A stretch of DNA of 64,000 nucleotides from Rhodobiaceae bacterium (GTDB lineage: Bacteria; Pseudomonadota; Alphaproteobacteria; Parvibaculales; Parvibaculaceae), in NCBI GenBank assembly GCA_003330885.1, contig CP030277.1:3646001-3710000 (forward strand). The letters are read 5' to 3'. The position numbers and the translations under genes were made by a program. The notes under the pieces were generated by a model, which did not search any database, had not been told where the DNA came from, and saw only the letters and a program-made list of their open reading frames with translations. The first letter of the stretch is position 1. Every line of letters starts with the position of its first letter. Shown piece by piece: positions 61,173 through 64,000 of the stretch.

Positions 61173-62765
61173 ATGAAGGAAGTGCCGGTATTGATCGCAG
61201 GCGGTGGGCCGGTCGGAATGATGCTGGCCCGAGAGCTCAGCCATCGTGGTATTCGCTGCATGATTGTTGAGCGCAATCTCTCAACAACCCGGCACCCCAA
61301 GATGGACATCACTAATGGCCGGACGATGGAACATTTCCGACGGTTGGGCATGATCGATAAGATGCGGGACGCCGCCGTGCCGACCTCCCACGTATTTGAC
61401 GTTTCCTGGATTACCGATCTATCTGGTCATGAGCTTGCCCGCTTTTCCTATCCGAATGTGGATGAAGCCCGCGACATCATTCGCTATGTCAACGATGGCT
61501 CGCAGCCTCTGGAGCCGGACATGCGCGTCTCGCAGGTGGTTCTGGAACCCGTCCTGAAGTCCTTTCTTGATGAAGACCCGTTGGTAGATGTCCGTTTCGG
61601 CTGGGCGTTTGTGTCCTTTGTTGAAGATGCCGAAGGTGTGGCAGTCACATTGCGGAATTCAGAAACGCAGGAAGAAGAAGAGGTGCGCTGTCAGTTCCTG
61701 GCCGGGTGCGACGGTGGCAACTCCAAGGTGCGACAACAATTGGACATAGAGCTCAGCGGCACACCGGACGTGGCAAATATGTACATGGTGCATTTCAAAT
61801 CAGAAGCACTGGACGTGCTTCAGCGATGGGGTGTGGCCTGGCACTACCAGTCAGACAAAGGCACCCTCATCGCCCAGAACGACAGAGATATCTGGACACT
61901 CCACGTGCCACTACCTGGTGGCACGGAGACAGCAGACATTGACCCGGAAGCTCTGGTCAGGGAGTTTGCCGGGACGGATTTTGAGTTTGACGTCTTGGTT
62001 CACAATGCCTGGGCACCACAACTCCTACTGGCCGACAGCTACAGCCTGGGTCGGATATTTCTTGCTGGCGACGCGGCCCACCAATATGTGCCAACCGGCG
62101 GGTACGGCATGAACACAGGCATGGGCGATGCGGTTGATCTTGGTTGGAAACTCGCTGCGACATTGCAAGGATGGGCGGGTTTCGGCCTGCTTGCCTCCTA
62201 TGAAGTTGAACGTCGCCATGTGGGCGAGCGAAATCGACAAGGGTCAGAGCGCCATGTGGGCGTGCGGTTCGAAATCGCCATGGCCTATCTGGAAGGCCTT
62301 GCCGACGACGCCTCTCGACAGACTGTCGGCGAAATGATTCTCAAATTGGGTAATGCTGAAAACGAGGCTCTGGGAATTGAGATTGGGTATCGCTACGACG
62401 CCTCTCCCGTCATTTGGCAAGAAGAGGGCGACGCGCCAGCCTATGATCTGATCGACTATGCGCCCTCCACATGGCCGGGTGCCAGACTCCCGAGCCTGTT
62501 TTTGGAAGATGGGCGGGCGGTGTTTGATCTTCTGGGTGAGGGGTACACACTCGTCACATTTGGCGGTGCGGATCTGTCCGAATGGCAAAGAGTCGCATCT
62601 AAAAAGAACATCCCGCTTGATCTTCTTCAACTCACAGAGCCCGCTATTCAGGCAATCTATGGCTCTGACTATCTGCTCGTTCGGCCCGATCAACATGTAT
62701 GCTGGCGGGGCAATGATCTGCCGGATGATCCCGGAGAAATATTAGACAGGGTGACAGGACACTAA
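61173..62765 (+). CDS. FAD-dependent aromatic monooxygenase (phenol hydroxylase-like)
   Basis: A 530-residue flavoprotein of the PheA/TfdB/MhpA type. N-terminal dinucleotide-binding AGGGPVGMMLARELSHRG, the GCDGGNSKVRQ (DG) motif and the FAD-ribityl motif IFLAGDAAHQYVPTGGYGMNTG are present, followed by a C-terminal thioredoxin-like region. It would add one oxygen atom to an aromatic or related substrate with NAD(P)H. GGGAG precedes the ATG. It is the first gene under the twin TetR sites; a second monooxygenase starts 2 bp after its stop. Confidence 0.92.
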   Translation: MKEVPVLIAGGGPVGMMLARELSHRGIRCMIVERNLSTTRHPKMDITNGRTMEHFRRLGMIDKMRDAAVPTSHVFDVSWITDLSGHELARFSYPNVDEARDIIRYVNDGSQPLEPDMRVSQVVLEPVLKSFLDEDPLVDVRFGWAFVSFVEDAEGVAVTLRNSETQEEEEVRCQFLAGCDGGNSKVRQQLDIELSGTPDVANMYMVHFKSEALDVLQRWGVAWHYQSDKGTLIAQNDRDIWTLHVPLPGGTETADIDPEALVREFAGTDFEFDVLVHNAWAPQLLLADSYSLGRIFLAGDAAHQYVPTGGYGMNTGMGDAVDLGWKLAATLQGWAGFGLLASYEVERRHVGERNRQGSERHVGVRFEIAMAYLEGLADDASRQTVGEMILKLGNAENEALGIEIGYRYDASPVIWQEEGDAPAYDLIDYAPSTWPGARLPSLFLEDGRAVFDLLGEGYTLVTFGGADLSEWQRVASKKNIPLDLLQLTEPAIQAIYGSDYLLVRPDQHVCWRGNDLPDDPGEILDRVTGH

Positions 62766-62767
62766 AC

Positions 62768-63970
62768 ATGTCAGAGCCAACAAACATTCTGATTGCCGGA
62801 GCCGGAATTGGAGGGTTGACCGCGGCCCTTGCCTGCACCCAACAAGGTATGAAAGTGGCGGTCGTCGAACGCGCAACAGAATTGGCGGAGGTGGGTGCAG
62901 GGCTTCAAATCGCCGCAAACGGGACGCATGTTCTTGAGAGATTGGGGCTTGGCGCCGCGCTGGAAAGTATCGGGTTTCGACCGGAAGCGGCGACCCTGCG
63001 CTTGGGCCAATCGGGCCGCACCATCTTTTCAAACCCTCTGGGGGAGGCGGCCCGCGAGCGCTATGGCGCCTGGTACTATCATGTCCACCGAGCAGACCTA
63101 CACCGGATATTGGCAGAGGCCGCGAGCGCCAATCCCAACATCGATCTGCAATTGGCCAAAGCGGTCACCGGGTTCGTGGAAAACGCGGGATCAGTATCGG
63201 CTGGTCTGTCAGACGGAACCTCAATAAGCGGAGCAGCTCTTGTCGGTGCCGATGGCATTCACTCAAGCGTGCGCGAAACCCTGTTTGGCAAAGACGCTCC
63301 GCGTTTTACCGGGAATGTCGCGTGGCGCCTTCTCGTGCCGACTGAAAATCTCCCCGTAGGGCTCATTCCACCCCATGCCACAGTTTGGACAGGGCCAAAG
63401 GGACATGCAGTCACCTATTATGTGCGCGGTGGTGAGCTTGTGAACTTTGTCGGCGTCGTTGAGCGGGAAGACTGGCAGGTGGAGGGCTGGCTTGAGAGCG
63501 GTGAAATCAGCGAATTGAAACGGGACTTTGCACCTTGGTGCTCAACCATTCATCAATTGATCGATGCTGCCGATGAAACCACCTGTTTCAAATGGGCCCT
63601 GTTTGACCGTGAGCCGCTTCCATCCTGGTCGAAAGGTCGGGCAACCCTTTTGGGGGATGCCTGCCATCCGATGTTGCCTTTTATGGCGCAAGGTGCGTGC
63701 ATGGCAATCGAAGATGCCTGGGTGCTCGCCTCCGAGTTAGGTAAGGCAGATAACCCCGCCCAAGCCTTCCTCGCCTATGAAGCACAGCGAAAGAAGAGAA
63801 CAGCACGTGTGCAAATGGCAGCGCGCGCCAATGCGAAAAGGTTCCACAAGGGAGCCCCTGCGGGCCAGATTGCAACCTATGGTCCCATGTGGCTTGCGGC
63901 ACGGATTAAGCCGGACCTCCTCAACAAGCCCTTTGATTGGATCTATGGGGCGAACGTCACCAACGCCTAG
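62768..63970 (+). CDS. FAD-dependent monooxygenase (salicylate hydroxylase-like)
   Basis: A 400-residue flavoprotein hydroxylase of the salicylate 1-monooxygenase/3-hydroxybenzoate 6-hydroxylase type. It shows AGAGIGGLTAALACTQQG, VGADGIHSSVRETLFG and LLGDACHPMLPFMAQGACMAIEDA, and has the usual length. It starts 2 bp after the stop of the phenol-hydroxylase-like gene (AGGACA upstream), so the two are cotranscribed and probably act in sequence on one substrate. The stop lies 30 bases before the window end; further pathway genes may follow outside. Confidence 0.92.
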   Translation: MSEPTNILIAGAGIGGLTAALACTQQGMKVAVVERATELAEVGAGLQIAANGTHVLERLGLGAALESIGFRPEAATLRLGQSGRTIFSNPLGEAARERYGAWYYHVHRADLHRILAEAASANPNIDLQLAKAVTGFVENAGSVSAGLSDGTSISGAALVGADGIHSSVRETLFGKDAPRFTGNVAWRLLVPTENLPVGLIPPHATVWTGPKGHAVTYYVRGGELVNFVGVVEREDWQVEGWLESGEISELKRDFAPWCSTIHQLIDAADETTCFKWALFDREPLPSWSKGRATLLGDACHPMLPFMAQGACMAIEDAWVLASELGKADNPAQAFLAYEAQRKKRTARVQMAARANAKRFHKGAPAGQIATYGPMWLAARIKPDLLNKPFDWIYGANVTNA

Positions 63971-64000
63971 TTAAACCAGAAATGAAGACCGGCTCTTAAG

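Overview
The window comes from an alphaproteobacterium, probably marine and of a Rhodobiaceae/Parvibaculum-like type. The class rests on the rpmH-rnpA-yidC block, many TonB, MCP and FecR genes, two-component sensors with HDLR boxes, and xenobiotic-type flavin monooxygenases. The genus is only a guess. Base composition looks moderately GC-rich, except for AT-rich promoter regions near 12.9-13.2, 21.7 and 24.7 kb. No CRISPR array, rRNA, intact insertion sequence, integrase or prophage was seen. One tRNA (Arg, ACG) lies at 17.7 kb.

Layout. 0-1.4 kb: minus-strand ribosome/insertase block (rpmH, rnpA, 5' part of yidC). 1.7-7.5 kb: plus-strand run of a DUF547 protein, a TVP38/TMEM64 membrane protein, a MerA-like flavin disulfide reductase without mercury-binding cysteines, a histidine kinase and glucokinase. 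7.5-12.4 kb: gamma-glutamyltransferase, P1-family (DmpA-like) peptidase, a TipA-type MerR regulator with a good 19-bp-spacer promoter that appears to give a leaderless mRNA, and an OmpA-like lipoprotein. 13.2-17.5 kb: three genes that look like one signalling operon, namely a YfiR/HmsC-like periplasmic protein, a TonB-dependent receptor and a methyl-accepting chemotaxis protein.

17.9-46.9 kb is a cell-surface region. It holds a CHASE2-PAS histidine kinase and a FecR-domain protein (with a strong hairpin plus T-run between them), a TpsB/FhaC-type outer-membrane transporter with no recognisable TpsA partner, and a LysR regulator. It continues with a 2666-residue autotransporter built on Hydin/choice-of-anchor-D domains with nine tandem 351-bp units, a von Willebrand A protein, two small secreted proteins, and a LuxR-type response regulator whose 3' end overlaps a convergent hybrid kinase. 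It ends with a lipoprotein, an unusual outer-membrane barrel, a second autotransporter and an HTH/alpha-beta-hydrolase fusion that seems to lack catalytic residues. A dispersed intergenic repeat is present twice (41.3 and 46.9 kb).

47.0-52.3 kb: APC permease, then PPIC isomerase and HupE/UreJ membrane protein (overlapping), facing a DUF3604 (PHP-type) protein. 52.4-64 kb: a catabolism/detoxification region with regulators TetR, MarR and TetR, each next to a palindrome in its divergent promoter. The enzymes are a DUF1330 protein, GST, an esterase, a carboxymuconolactone-decarboxylase-family protein, a VOC protein, an HXXEE membrane protein, a sodium:solute symporter and two consecutive FAD monooxygenases. 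The second TetR and the monooxygenase pair are separated by two copies of a TGACCA-NN-TGGTCA site 29 bp apart, which predicts inducible control of aromatic or related substrate hydroxylation.

The best candidates for new biology are the YfiR-like/TonB receptor/MCP operon, the FecR-CHASE2-TpsB module with its internal terminator, and the degenerate HTH-hydrolase.
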